Shown here piece after piece: positions 8,980-18,182 of a stretch of DNA of 64,000 nucleotides. The notes below the pieces were generated by a model. The model did not search any database and was not told the origin of the DNA. It saw only the letters and a program-made list of their open reading frames with translations. Every line of letters begins with the position of its first letter. Positions within the stretch are counted from its first letter, which is position 1. The translations under genes were made by a program, and so were the position numbers. Origin of the DNA: CAZAMB01 sp964486335 (GTDB taxonomy: Bacteria; Planctomycetota; Phycisphaerae; UBA1845); NCBI GenBank assembly GCA_964486335.1, contig CAZAMB010000014.1:62001-126000 (forward strand), written 5' to 3'.

Positions 8980-10431
8980 TTATCCTCCGAGAAGCGTCAG
9001 GACGTTCTGTGATTGGGCGTTGGCAATGGACAGAATGCTGTTGCCCGCCTGCACCAGAATCTGCGCTCGCGTGAGTTCCGACGTTTCCACCGCAAAGTCC
9101 GTGTCGCGGATGACGGCTTCGGACGAGGTCAGGTTCTCCGTCGTGATTTGCAACTGGTTGATATTGGGTTGCAGCGTATTCCGCTCGAACGCGCCGAGTC
9201 GCCCGCGCAACACCGCCACCTGCGTGATGACTTCCTGCACGATCTTGGAGCCTTGCTGGAAGTTCCCCGAAATCAGCGACCGGTTTTGCCCTGATTTCAG
9301 TTCCGAAAGATATCCGACGACGGCATTGCCGAGCTTATTGGCCTGCATGCTCTTTACGCCGATGTTTTCCTGCAAGTTGGTCGAAACCTGCGGGCCAAGC
9401 TGGAACAACGCCCCACCGTCGGTCACCGCGAAGCTCGACGTGCCCAATCCGTTCGTTCCGTTGCCGAAATCTTCAGCGAGAACGACGTCCACTTTCAATA
9501 GCGAGGAACTGTAGGAGAGTTTCAGCCCATCAGCCGTCGTGGCGATGCCGTTGATCGTCGCTGTGGCGTTGCGACCGGTGGTTCGCTTGACGACCGTATC
9601 CGACCGATTCACCACCTGGAACGACCCGTTCGTTTCCGCCTGTTCCACGCTGACAAACGCGTTGCTTCCATATTCCAGACTCTGGAACCGCATGCCGGCG
9701 GACCCGTTCGTGCCGCTCAGCACCGCGATGATGCCTGTGTCGTCCACCTGACGGTTGATGGCCTGGACCATTTCGACGGTGGAAGCGCTTGCGGGGAAGG
9801 TCAGCGTAATGATGCCGTCGGGCCCGCGAATGCCGAGGGTCGCGCCGCTCGTGCCCAACCCCGGACCCGAAAAACGCAGCTCCGCCCGCTGGGCCGACTG
9901 TGAGACGGTCACGTCCACGCCGACGTACGGCTGCGTTCCGAACTTGGCGCCAAGGACGTTCACATCCGTAAGTTCGGTCTGGACGATACCGCTCGTGACG
10001 TAATCAAGCTCGCCGTTGAGCAGCTTTCGACCCGCAAACGTCGTCGTGTTGGCGATGCGCGTGATTGAGTCGATGGCGTTATCCACCTGAAGCTGGTTGG
10101 CGGCGATTTCCTCGTCGGAAAAGGCGCCGCTGTTGGCCGCCTCGACCAGCAAGGCCTGAATGTCGGTAAGCAGCGCCTGAACCTCGTCGAGCGCGCCCTC
10201 CGTCGTTGCGATGACGTTGATCGCCCGCTCCGAGTTATCGATCGCCTGCTTGACGACGGAAATCTCCGAACGCAATCGCTCGGACACGATCAAACCGGCG
10301 GGGTTGTCGGCCCCGCGATTGATCTGCAATCCGCTCGACAAGCGCTCCAGCGACGTTCGCAGCGCTCGCTGGGACAGCCCAAGGTGTCGCTGGGCGATCA
10401 ATGACGGAACATTGCTATTGATTCTTGACAT
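8980..10431 (-). CDS. fliC: Flagellin
   Basis: 483 residues from ATG 10431, chosen because it begins MSRINSNVPSLIAQRHL and has AGGGAGGA upstream; the frame is open 12 codons further. The N-terminus has the flagellin D0/D1 pattern (SLERLSSGLQINRGADNPAGLIVSE is the diagnostic region) and the C-terminus has the matching helix ending SILSIANAQSQNVLTLLGG. The variable middle region is of moderate length. It polymerises into the flagellar filament after type III export. It is the last gene of the flagellar block, 72 bases downstream of csrA; its leader contains several GGA motifs suited to CsrA binding. Confidence 0.95.
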   Translation of the reverse strand: MSRINSNVPSLIAQRHLGLSQRALRTSLERLSSGLQINRGADNPAGLIVSERLRSEISVVKQAIDNSERAINVIATTEGALDEVQALLTDIQALLVEAANSGAFSDEEIAANQLQVDNAIDSITRIANTTTFAGRKLLNGELDYVTSGIVQTELTDVNVLGAKFGTQPYVGVDVTVSQSAQRAELRFSGPGLGTSGATLGIRGPDGIITLTFPASASTVEMVQAINRQVDDTGIIAVLSGTNGSAGMRFQSLEYGSNAFVSVEQAETNGSFQVVNRSDTVVKRTTGRNATATINGIATTADGLKLSYSSSLLKVDVVLAEDFGNGTNGLGTSSFAVTDGGALFQLGPQVSTNLQENIGVKSMQANKLGNAVVGYLSELKSGQNRSLISGNFQQGSKIVQEVITQVAVLRGRLGAFERNTLQPNINQLQITTENLTSSEAVIRDTDFAVETSELTRAQILVQAGNSILSIANAQSQNVLTLLGG

Positions 10432-10503
10432 GAGGAATCCTCCCTGATTTCCCCCGGCGCGACCCATCGCTCCGGGACATGTCCGAACAAAACCACGTCG
10501 GGT
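10432..10503 (-). promoter_or_regulatory. Flagellin mRNA leader with possible CsrA sites
   Basis: Read on the minus strand, the 72-base leader holds four GGA-containing segments: a perfect palindrome GGACATGTCC, CCGGAG, GGGGAAA and the Shine-Dalgarno AGGGAGGA. The last can pair with the CCTC just before the ATG. In Bacillus, CsrA represses flagellin by covering such a leader and FliW relieves it; here the trans factors are encoded immediately upstream. The motifs are seen; binding is inferred. Confidence 0.45.
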
Positions 10504-10812
10504 CTAACGCGACCGCCGAATCTGGTTCGTTCGATTCTTCTCCGCACTTTCGTCGTTACTCTTTTGTTCAACCGGGTTCGCCGACTTTGATGCATCCGTG
10601 TCGGCCGCGCCCGGAACGTCCTGCGGCTTTAAGCCCGCCGCCTGCTGATTCTCTCGCTTTATGGCCTCGTAGACTTCCTTGCGATGCACCTGGATATGCC
10701 GGGGCGCATTGATTCCCAATCGAACTTTGTCGCCCCGAATATCCACGATCGTGATCTCGACTTCGTCGCCAATCATGATCGTTTCATCGCGTTGTCTCGA
10801 AAGCACCAACAT
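10504..10812 (-). CDS. csrA: Carbon storage regulator CsrA with long C-terminal tail
   Basis: 102 residues from ATG 10812, starting MLVLSRQRDETIMIGDEVEI, the classical CsrA N-terminus. The core RNA-binding fold is residues 1 to about 60, including GDKVRLGI and APRHIQVHRKEVY with the conserved C-terminal Arg of the binding surface. Most CsrA proteins end around residue 60-75; this one adds about 40 residues of charged, Ser/Asp/Lys-rich low-complexity tail of unknown role. CsrA binds GGA motifs in mRNA leaders and controls flagellin synthesis; it lies between fliW and flagellin on the same strand. Confidence 0.93.
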   Translation of the reverse strand: MLVLSRQRDETIMIGDEVEITIVDIRGDKVRLGINAPRHIQVHRKEVYEAIKRENQQAAGLKPQDVPGAADTDASKSANPVEQKSNDESAEKNRTNQIRRSR

Positions 10813-11049
10813 ACTCGGCTCCTTCCTTGCCATGCCGATGCGTCGTGTACGACGATTTGCCTGCCCATCGCCGAGGTCGCGACGGAAGCTCGTGGGAACG
10901 GAGAAAACCTACTCACCGTCTCACGGATCCGCCGAGGACGCCCGATGCGATCGCCGCCCGCTAGCCGGGCGCGGCACGGAAACACTTTAGTCTCCGCCGG
11001 AACCAACGTTCCGCTCCGCCCGCCACGGCCGCACTATCGTCGTACCGCG

Positions 11050-11499
11050 CTACGCCGTCTTTCCCATCGCCGTCCGACGCGGAATCCTCATCAACGGGTG
11101 CCGCGTCGAAAACCGCTTGTCGCTGAGCACGAGTTGCCGCGCCTTTCGATTCACCACGTTGACCACCAGCGGACCCTGGAGGTTGCCGGTCAGAAGTTCG
11201 CTCACCTTGTTGACAATGATGAACACCTGAGCGTCCTTGGCGTCGCCAAGCCCGATGCACTCCAGTTCCTCGAGCTTCACCGGAACCTGATACTCCGCGA
11301 CGAACAACCGCGGATCACAGACCACAAAGGCAAGTTCGGCGTTTCCCGTGGATTGAAGCCAGTAAAACCCGCTGTCCGGACCCGTTTGGATCAACGCGTA
11401 TTCACGCTGACCGGGAAAACCGAGAATGCCGTCCTCGAAGACGATCAAACGTTCGGCGTCCACGTCCAGCTGTCCAAACCGCGATGTGGTGATCACCAT
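11050..11499 (-). CDS. fliW: Flagellar assembly factor FliW
   Basis: 149 residues from ATG 11499 (GGGAGA upstream); the open frame extends further but the family start is here (MVITTSRFGQLDVD). Family features are VFEDGILGFPG, a central FYWLQSTGNAELAFVVCDP and the late LLTGNLQGPLVVN. FliW binds CsrA allosterically and releases it from flagellin mRNA, and itself is titrated by free flagellin, giving a homeostatic loop. It is 237 bases upstream of csrA. The last ten residues are basic (RHPLMRIPRR). Confidence 0.95.
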   Translation of the reverse strand: MVITTSRFGQLDVDAERLIVFEDGILGFPGQREYALIQTGPDSGFYWLQSTGNAELAFVVCDPRLFVAEYQVPVKLEELECIGLGDAKDAQVFIIVNKVSELLTGNLQGPLVVNVVNRKARQLVLSDKRFSTRHPLMRIPRRTAMGKTA

Positions 11500-11742
11500 C
11501 GCGCATCTCCCTTGACCGTTCCAAGTCAGCCGGCCTGTCGACGCGGCGAGGTCGAACGACGACCCCCAGCTCTCCACGCCTTGCCCGCGACGAATCCGAC
11601 GCCGCGTTCCGATGATTCCCCATCGGACAGCCAATCCCGACGCGCGGCCTCGGTCATGCGGCCGCCGCGCGGGGTTCTCCGCGATGTACAACCTCTTCCT
11701 TCTTCGAGGACTTCACATGAAGTCCCGCCGACACGCCGCGAA

Positions 11743-13680
11743 CTACCGGAGGAAGTCCATCAGCGACAACTGACCAATGATGGCACTGGTTCGCAGACCC
11801 GCCTCCATTTGGGCCGTCGTCGTTTGGAGTCGCGTCACTGCCTCCGTGTAATCAAGATCACGCACTTCCGAAAGAAAAATTTCCGTCGTCTGCGAAGCGT
11901 CCTCGATCTGAAGCTTCTTAGACGACATCGCCTGGGCGCGAGCGCCGATGACGCCGTGCATGCGCGTTACTTCGTTTCGCAGGCGGTCAATGCGTTCACC
12001 GGCCAGCGATATCCCGCGCGTGTCGTTGCTTCTCAGTGCTTCTTCCAGGTCGATCAGCGCGCCAAGGATGCCGTCGGTCCGTGTTGGGTTCACGTCCGCG
12101 CCGTTGAGGGTTCCGCTGGCGAACGTGCCTTGAAGCAGGCCAAGGTCTTCGGCCGCGTTCGACAGATTCAACCGCGACACCGAAAGGTCGTTTGTTCCCC
12201 CGGTGCCGTCGTCGATGCGAATGCCATTGCCAGTATCCGTGAACGAAGCGGTGATGCCGACCGTGGCGGCCGTCGCTGCCGCGTTGATCGCTTCGATCAC
12301 GTCACCAACCGTAACTGCTCCGTCGAGATTCACATCGACCGTCGAACCATTGCCGGCCGTGATGCGCAGATCGTCGCCGCCATCCGCCCGAACGACGCCC
12401 AACCCAAAGTTAAGTGACGACAGCGGCGTCGCCGCATCAAACGTGCGAATCCCCAGGTCCGTCGCGGTGGTTCCGCCGTTTTCACCGATGCTCAGCGAGG
12501 TGCCCGATGACTGATTGAACACATCGATTCCGGTTCCCGATTCATTGATACGGGCGAGCACGAACGTCCCCGAGTTGTTGATCAAATTGATCAGGTCCTG
12601 AACGGTCTCCGCGGAACTTACGTCCACCGTCGCGCTGCGCGGTCCATTCGTAATCAGCAAACCACCCGAGGTATCGATCCCGCTCCCCTGCGCGAGAGCC
12701 GTCAACGGAGACAGCCGAGTCAACCGAGCGGCAAGCGTCCCGCCGGTAATCGTTGCGCTGGATGCTGTTTGCGTCAGAATTCCAAGCCCTGATGCTGTGG
12801 CGCCCGCGCTCGTATCCGTAATGGTGACCGACGATCCGCCCGGTTGAATGTCAAGCCCGGTGTCGGTCAGCGAAGCCGTGACTCGCGCGCCCGCGGCGCT
12901 CGATGCGGCGTTGATCGCATCCACGACGTCGCCGATGGTGTCCGCCTGCCCCAGATCGACAGAGAAGACACCCGCCCCGCCGACCTCGTTGAATACCAAA
13001 GTGCCCCTGGTGATTTCGCGCCCCGATGCACTTGTGATGTCCTCCAGCCGTGTCTCGGCTGTCAGTACGGGTGCGAGGTTTACGTTCGTCGCGATCTGAC
13101 TGGAAAGCGCTCCAAACACCTGGCTGCCCGGCATGGTGATCGATGAAATCAAATCCGATGAAAGCCGCGTCTGAAGTTCGCCTGTGTCACCCCGATAGGC
13201 GATGCCCGCTGGACCGTCCACAAACGGCTGCCGAAGTGTGTCGCGACCCGCGAAAATGTAGCGACCGTTGAATTGACGATTGCCGACGACCTGAAGCTGC
13301 TGTCGAATGGCCGCGACGACTTCAGCTTCGGCCTCGCGTTCCGCGGCGCTCGTCAGATTGCTCACGGTCAGGCTCGCCACCGACGCGCCTTGCACGATGA
13401 GGTCGGCGATTTCCGCCAACGCGCTGTCGGCCGCCGAGAGGATGTTCTCACCATATTGCGCGTTCTCGCGAAACTGTTGTTGTCGCTCCAGCGCCCGCGA
13501 CAGATCAAACGACCTTGCGGCGGCGATCGGATCCTCTCCGGGAGATACGAACTGTCGCCCGGTCGCGATGCGCGTCTGGGCGTGCAGCAGCTCACGCTGG
13601 CTGCGACGCACAGAATCCAGCACCAGATTCGTTTGCAGATTCTGGCTGATTCGCGCTAGATTGACCGGACTGATCGCCAT
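11743..13680 (-). CDS. flgL: Flagellar hook-associated protein 3 (FlgL), enlarged
   Basis: 645 residues, about twice the length of enteric FlgL (about 317). The N-terminal helix (LARISQNLQTNLVLDSVRRS, then ATGRQFVSPGEDPIAA) and the C-terminal helix (RDLDYTEAVTRLQTTTAQMEA) are FlgL-type. The extra length is an insertion between about residues 220 and 530, containing at least three copies of a flagellin-IN-like motif, each of the form GDVVDAINAA...VTASLTDTGLDI. FlgL joins the hook to the filament together with FlgK, which lies 51 bases upstream on the same strand. The insertion probably forms outward domains, as in flagellin. Confidence 0.92.
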   Translation of the reverse strand: MAISPVNLARISQNLQTNLVLDSVRRSQRELLHAQTRIATGRQFVSPGEDPIAAARSFDLSRALERQQQFRENAQYGENILSAADSALAEIADLIVQGASVASLTVSNLTSAAEREAEAEVVAAIRQQLQVVGNRQFNGRYIFAGRDTLRQPFVDGPAGIAYRGDTGELQTRLSSDLISSITMPGSQVFGALSSQIATNVNLAPVLTAETRLEDITSASGREITRGTLVFNEVGGAGVFSVDLGQADTIGDVVDAINAASSAAGARVTASLTDTGLDIQPGGSSVTITDTSAGATASGLGILTQTASSATITGGTLAARLTRLSPLTALAQGSGIDTSGGLLITNGPRSATVDVSSAETVQDLINLINNSGTFVLARINESGTGIDVFNQSSGTSLSIGENGGTTATDLGIRTFDAATPLSSLNFGLGVVRADGGDDLRITAGNGSTVDVNLDGAVTVGDVIEAINAAATAATVGITASFTDTGNGIRIDDGTGGTNDLSVSRLNLSNAAEDLGLLQGTFASGTLNGADVNPTRTDGILGALIDLEEALRSNDTRGISLAGERIDRLRNEVTRMHGVIGARAQAMSSKKLQIEDASQTTEIFLSEVRDLDYTEAVTRLQTTTAQMEAGLRTSAIIGQLSLMDFLR

Positions 13681-13731
13681 CTTTCACACCGTGTTCAGAA
13701 CTCACCGCGACGAGTGAAAAAACCTTTTCAC

Positions 13732-15462
13732 TCAGCGGATGAGCGCCACTAAATCTCCAATCAATTGATCCACAACCGACACGAAGCGCGCCGCGCCTTG
13801 GAAGGCTCGCTGATACTTCACCAACGCGACGGCCTCTTCATCGAGGTTCACGCCGCTGATGCTTTCCTTCTGCGCCTGCAAAGACGATTGAACCGACGAT
13901 CGAGCGTCCACGTCCAGATTGGCCCCCGAGGATGCGACGGCCACCGCTGTCGCCAATCCGTTATAAAAGGCCGATAGCGAAACCCCGTTCAGTCGATCGC
14001 TCGGGGTCGTATCCAACGCAGCGATCCGACGGGCGTTCGCTCCATCACCCGGAAGGAACACCGATCCCGCCGCGACCAGCGTCGGATCCTGTCGAAGCCG
14101 ATCGCTCACGGTAATGTTTCGCGCGTCGCTGCCGGTGAAAAACGTGTTCACTCCCAAGGCCGAAAGTACGCCCGACGTGTCCTGCCGCGGACTTTGTCCG
14201 TCGTAGCCGAAAGTAAACGAAAAACCCGCGTCGGCGTTGAACGCCAGCCGATTGTCACTCGTGACGGAGGCCGTCACGCCTTGCACTTGCGCGTTGATCG
14301 AATCGACCAGCGTGCGGAGGGTTGTGCCGCCGCCCGCGCCGTCGAAATCGACTTCGATGCGATATGCCACCGGCGTACCCGTCGCGTCGTCCGCAACGGT
14401 CATGTAGAAACTGCCGTTGCGCGACGTATTCGCCAGACCGGCCTCCGCATCGTTCAGCACGGCATCCGGCGACAAAACGTCGAAACTGCCCGTCAGCGAG
14501 CGATGGCCGCTCAACCCCTGACCATCCGCGTGAATGCGATTCACGTCGGCGATCAGCGCCTGCGCGAGTTCGTCCAGACCGGCGACTCGACCGTAAGCGT
14601 CTTGCTCGCGCGATCGAACCAGACCGGCGACGCGCCCGCCGCGACTCTCCACCTGCTGATTCGTGTCCGCGAACCGAACCGATGTTCGCACGAACTCGCC
14701 GTCGATCGTTGTGTCCGTCGTCAACCCGCGCGACGAGCCTCCCTGCACCAGCGCCTCATTGCCGACGTAGACGTTGATCGATCCGTCCGGCTGCTCGCGG
14801 ACCGTCACGTCAAATAGTTCGCCGAGTTTGCGTAGCTGTGCATCCCGCTGATCGCGCAGGGCCGACGCCTCGCCGCGCCGCCCCGCTTCGTTCGTCGTAA
14901 TCTGCGTGTTGAGCCGGGCGATCTCGGCGGCAATGGCATCCGCCTGCTCAACCGAATCCGCGATTTGCCCGTCGATATCCTCGCCCAGTCGAAAGAACTG
15001 CGTCCGCAGGTCGGTCAGTGACTCCGCCAGTTGCGAACCCGCCGACAATGCAAGATCGCGCGCTGCGATGTCCTCGGGCGTGTTCTGCAAATTGTCGAAG
15101 GCCTGAAAGAACGCGCCGAGCCGGGTGCCGATGCCCGCTCCGCTTGTGTCATCCATGAATGCTTCAACTTGTGCAAGCGTCGTCTGTCGGGCCGACGCCT
15201 CCTGCGTCGCGCCGATCGAAAGTCGAAGCCGACCCTCCAACGCATCGTCGATGTAACGGCGAATATCCGTCACGGCCACGCCTGCTCCGGGTTGCAGTCC
15301 GTCGCCAATCGACGTGCCCGGAATCGGATCCAGTTGCGGCGATAACCGCGTGTAGTCCGGGCTTCCCGCGCTGCTCACGTTGTTGCCGACCGCCTGCAGT
15401 GCTCCCTGATAACTCAGGATCGCGTTACGACCGATCTGAAGCGCTGAATTGAGTAGTCCCAT
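13732..15462 (-). CDS. flgK: Flagellar hook-associated protein 1 (FlgK)
   Basis: 576 residues. The N-terminus (LLNSALQIGRNAILSYQGAL, then VGNNVSSAGSPDYTRLSP) has the flagellar rod/hook family pattern with the NN.S and .YTR signature, and the C-terminus (SGVNLDEEAVALVKYQRAF...ARFVSVVDQLIGDLVALI) is the typical FlgK helix. Length is close to the enteric protein (about 547). It forms the hook-filament junction with FlgL. It lies seven bases after the flgN-like gene, whose product would be its export chaperone. Confidence 0.95.
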   Translation of the reverse strand: MGLLNSALQIGRNAILSYQGALQAVGNNVSSAGSPDYTRLSPQLDPIPGTSIGDGLQPGAGVAVTDIRRYIDDALEGRLRLSIGATQEASARQTTLAQVEAFMDDTSGAGIGTRLGAFFQAFDNLQNTPEDIAARDLALSAGSQLAESLTDLRTQFFRLGEDIDGQIADSVEQADAIAAEIARLNTQITTNEAGRRGEASALRDQRDAQLRKLGELFDVTVREQPDGSINVYVGNEALVQGGSSRGLTTDTTIDGEFVRTSVRFADTNQQVESRGGRVAGLVRSREQDAYGRVAGLDELAQALIADVNRIHADGQGLSGHRSLTGSFDVLSPDAVLNDAEAGLANTSRNGSFYMTVADDATGTPVAYRIEVDFDGAGGGTTLRTLVDSINAQVQGVTASVTSDNRLAFNADAGFSFTFGYDGQSPRQDTSGVLSALGVNTFFTGSDARNITVSDRLRQDPTLVAAGSVFLPGDGANARRIAALDTTPSDRLNGVSLSAFYNGLATAVAVASSGANLDVDARSSVQSSLQAQKESISGVNLDEEAVALVKYQRAFQGAARFVSVVDQLIGDLVALIR

Positions 15463-15468
15463 TGGAAG

Positions 15469-15990
15469 TTATCCCACGGCCTCAAACAGGCTCGATTCAG
15501 CGCCGGCCACGTTTCGGCCCCGACCGGTGTATCCGACAAACGCGGCCTCGCGCGGACGCACGGACGCAAAAACACTCTTCATGTGCTCCACGACGTCACG
15601 GGCAATGCTTGACGCCAGGCGATTGGCTTGCTTGGTTCTGGCCAGAGCGATCTGGAGTTTCGACGCCGCGGCCGCCAGCAGCTTTCCCTCCGGCTTCGCA
15701 AGCCGCGCCGACAGTTGCGACACGGTCATCGATCGCGATTCCTTCGCTGTCAGTCCCAGATCGCGGCCGATCGCCTCCATCATCTGAAGTCGAAGTCCCT
15801 CCCGCTCGCGCATCCGCGCGACCACGGCCTGTTCCGCTTCGGCCGCCGACTGAATCGCTGCAACATCCGCCAGACGCATCGACGCAATCTTCGTCTCGAT
15901 GACGTTGAACAATTCCTCGTGCAGAAACCGAAGACCGTCGTACAGCCGCACGAGGTCTCGCAGTCGTTTTGTCTCGATCCGAACACTCAT
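15469..15990 (-). CDS. flgN: FlgN-like flagellar export chaperone
   Basis: 173 residues, predicted mostly helical, without signal peptide or membrane segment. Its place between the flgJ-like gene and flgK, in tight overlap (start overlaps the previous stop by four bases), and the N-terminal pattern RLRDLVRLYDGLRFLHEELFNVIE fit FlgN, the chaperone that escorts FlgK and FlgL to the export gate. Sequence similarity in this family is weak, so the call rests on context and helix pattern. Confidence 0.7.
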   Translation of the reverse strand: MSVRIETKRLRDLVRLYDGLRFLHEELFNVIETKIASMRLADVAAIQSAAEAEQAVVARMREREGLRLQMMEAIGRDLGLTAKESRSMTVSQLSARLAKPEGKLLAAAASKLQIALARTKQANRLASSIARDVVEHMKSVFASVRPREAAFVGYTGRGRNVAGAESSLFEAVG

Positions 15991-16328
15991 CCCTGAACTC
16001 CCATTCGTTTGTTGCTCGAATCCATCAATGCTTGCTGGCGCGCGAGCCGCTGATAAAGGGCTTCGCCCAGTCCGCGCTTGGTCGCGTTGCCCAGGCGTTC
16101 CGCCATGATGCCGTCCAATTGCCCCGCGAAGGCTTCCTCTCCGCGGCCGCCGTGACCGATCGAAGTCTTCAAACTACTTTCGCGCATCATCTTCAGCATC
16201 GTTCCGTAGAATACCGATCCTACCACGCGACCAGTGGCCTCCCGAAGTTGATCGCGCGTGGCACGAACGCTCGTGCGGGCGGTCCCGAGCTCGCCCAGCG
16301 CGGATGTGCCACTTACTGACACGGCCAT
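15987..16328 (-). CDS. flgJ: FlgJ N-terminal-type rod-binding protein
   Basis: 113 residues matching only the rod-binding half of FlgJ (KMMRESSLKTSIGHGGRGEEAFAGQLDGIMAERLG, compare FxxMLdqmwae in the family). The peptidoglycan hydrolase domain of enteric FlgJ is absent, as in many non-enteric bacteria, so muramidase activity for rod assembly must come from another protein. It directly follows flgI with two bases between and overlaps the flgN-like gene. Confidence 0.8.
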   Translation of the reverse strand: MAVSVSGTSALGELGTARTSVRATRDQLREATGRVVGSVFYGTMLKMMRESSLKTSIGHGGRGEEAFAGQLDGIMAERLGNATKRGLGEALYQRLARQQALMDSSNKRMGVQG

Positions 16329-16330
16329 AG

Positions 16331-17467
16331 TTAACCCTCGTACATCATGCGCGCGTGCAGCTTGCCCGCGCGATGAATCTCTTCCAGAATCGAAACCCGA
16401 TCCTTGAACGGAACTTTCAGTCGATTCAGCGATTCCAGCAGGTCGCGCACGTTCGGCAGCCGCTGCGCCTCATCATCGATGGCGATGAACTCCTGTTGCA
16501 TCACCGCGGGACGCGGAACCGTGCCGTCGGCCAGCGGTGAGGCCACGGTCACCGTCAGCCCCGCCTGCGAGATGACCACCGGCGACAGTCGCGTGTCGCC
16601 CGTCACCACGATCGTTCCCGCGCGGCGATTGATCGTTACCCGCGCTTCGCCCGCTTCCATCAGGATCGGAGTCCGCTCCAAATCGCGTATCCACGCCGCC
16701 GGGTCGCCACGCTGGTGTTCAGGTAGCAGGACCAGAATGTTCTTAGAGTCCATCGCCAGCGCCACCCGCTCAACGTCCGCGGATACGCTCAGTTCCTTGT
16801 CCACGGCCTGCGCCACCGCGGCCGCCATGGCCCAACCCGCGTGCGAATCATCGAGCACCAGCGTCACATAGGTCTGCTCGTCCTGAATCCACGAACTCGT
16901 CAAACCGTTCGATTTCAATTCCGCTCCGGTCGCCACCACGTTGATGAGCATGTCACGTTCGAGGCGGGCGCCATCCTTGATGATTCCCGTCGTCGCCGAT
17001 GCCGCGTCCACGACCACGCGCCCGTTGGCGAAGCCAAACAACCCCTGGACCGTCCGGTCGTGATAGATCAGCGGGGTCGTCAGCAGTCGCCCGCCGGCCA
17101 GGCTTTTCGCCGCGATCGCCGTCACGGCCACGTCCAGCAATTCCCCTTCGCGCCCCCCGTGCTCGGGTATTACGGCTTCCACCATCACCACCGCCGTGTT
17201 CTTGCTTCCCTCCACGTCCTTCAGTGATTCAACACTCACGCCGAATCGTTCCATGGTCTCCGCGACGGCTTTCATCGTCGGAAGAAACTTGCTGCCGTCA
17301 CCGGTCTTATCGAGACCGGTCACGAGTCCGTATCCGATCAGCGTGTTACGTCCCTGTCCCTGCAAGTGGGTTACGTCGCCGACGCGTGACGTCGGAATCT
17401 GCGCCGGCGCCAGCGAACCCGCCGCAAGCAGAATCACCACGGAATGAATTGTTCGCATGACATCCAT
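16331..17467 (-). CDS. flgI: Flagellar P-ring protein FlgI
   Basis: 378 residues with a signal peptide (RTIHSVVILLAAGSLAPAQ) followed by the family hallmarks RVGDVTHLQGQGRNTLIGYGLVTGLDKTGDG, the internal GSKNTAVVMVEAVIPEHG, and a late TVVTGD-like stretch and LPNVRDLLESLNRL. It forms the P-ring in the periplasm around the rod. One base separates it from flgH. The full length and good conservation suggest a functional ring, which supports a Gram-negative type of envelope. Confidence 0.96.
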   Translation of the reverse strand: MDVMRTIHSVVILLAAGSLAPAQIPTSRVGDVTHLQGQGRNTLIGYGLVTGLDKTGDGSKFLPTMKAVAETMERFGVSVESLKDVEGSKNTAVVMVEAVIPEHGGREGELLDVAVTAIAAKSLAGGRLLTTPLIYHDRTVQGLFGFANGRVVVDAASATTGIIKDGARLERDMLINVVATGAELKSNGLTSSWIQDEQTYVTLVLDDSHAGWAMAAAVAQAVDKELSVSADVERVALAMDSKNILVLLPEHQRGDPAAWIRDLERTPILMEAGEARVTINRRAGTIVVTGDTRLSPVVISQAGLTVTVASPLADGTVPRPAVMQQEFIAIDDEAQRLPNVRDLLESLNRLKVPFKDRVSILEEIHRAGKLHARMMYEG

Positions 17468-17468
17468 G

Positions 17469-18182
17469 TCAAATCGGCTTTAGCAAGTCCAATAGCTTCG
17501 TCACCCAACCGCGCGTCGCCGCCGACCGCAGCGCTCCTGAATTGCTCACCACCACCGCCTTGTCCGCGATCTGCGTGCTCAGCACGGTGTTGTCCGCGGT
17601 GATGTCTTCCTTGCGGCACGTTCCGGTTAGCGTGATTTCGCTGACTTCCTCGTCGTGGGTCATCTTGGCGCGACCCTCCAGCACAAGCAGACCGTTCGGC
17701 TTCACGTCCAGAATCCGCGCCGTAAGCCGCGTTGTCAGCTTGTCCTCACGCGAGGAATCGCCCTCCGTTTTGTATTTCTGGTCAAACGTATAATCGACGT
17801 TGGGCTTGCCGCGACGGAAATCGGCGGAGCCAAGCCCACCAGCCGTCGGCTTGATAAACGCATCCAGCTCGCTCTTGACGTCGAATTTCTTCTTCGTTTC
17901 AAGGTCCGAATCCGCTTCCCACTTACGCTGCTCGCGAACAATGATCGTGATCAGATCACCCGGACGAAACGCCTTCGGCGGCGCGGGCGTGCGTGATATC
18001 CATCCATATTGCTCGTATACGAGATTGCGCGGTCGAGGTGCGGCCTCGCGCGGAATTCGTTCCGCGGGCTTATCCGCGTCGTCGATGCGCTTCCGTGCAC
18101 CGAGGGACGACACCTGCGCCGCGGCGGGAAGCAAGTCCACCGCCAGACAAAGCGCCATGGTTGCGACGTGAAGAATCTTCAT
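17469..18182 (-). CDS. flgH: Flagellar L-ring protein FlgH, without a lipobox Cys
   Basis: 237 residues. Family motifs are FRPGDLITIIVREQRKWEADSDLETKKK and, later, GLLVLEGRAKMTHDEEVSEITLTGTCRKEDI...VLSTQIADKAVVV. FlgH forms the L-ring in the outer membrane and in enterics is a lipoprotein. Here the leader (MKILHVATMALCLAVDLLPAAAQ) ends in AAAQ, a signal peptidase I-like site, and no Cys sits at a lipobox position; the only leader Cys (residue 12) is too early and preceded by Leu. The four-base overlap with flgA implies translational coupling. Confidence 0.93.
   Translation of the reverse strand: MKILHVATMALCLAVDLLPAAAQVSSLGARKRIDDADKPAERIPREAAPRPRNLVYEQYGWISRTPAPPKAFRPGDLITIIVREQRKWEADSDLETKKKFDVKSELDAFIKPTAGGLGSADFRRGKPNVDYTFDQKYKTEGDSSREDKLTTRLTARILDVKPNGLLVLEGRAKMTHDEEVSEITLTGTCRKEDITADNTVLSTQIADKAVVVSNSGALRSAATRGWVTKLLDLLKPI

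Noticed and set aside
10684..12417. Long open frame (577 codons) on the plus strand across csrA, fliW and flgL
   Set aside because: It covers three well-supported minus-strand genes and the protein has no recognisable features; long antisense frames are common in GC-rich DNA.
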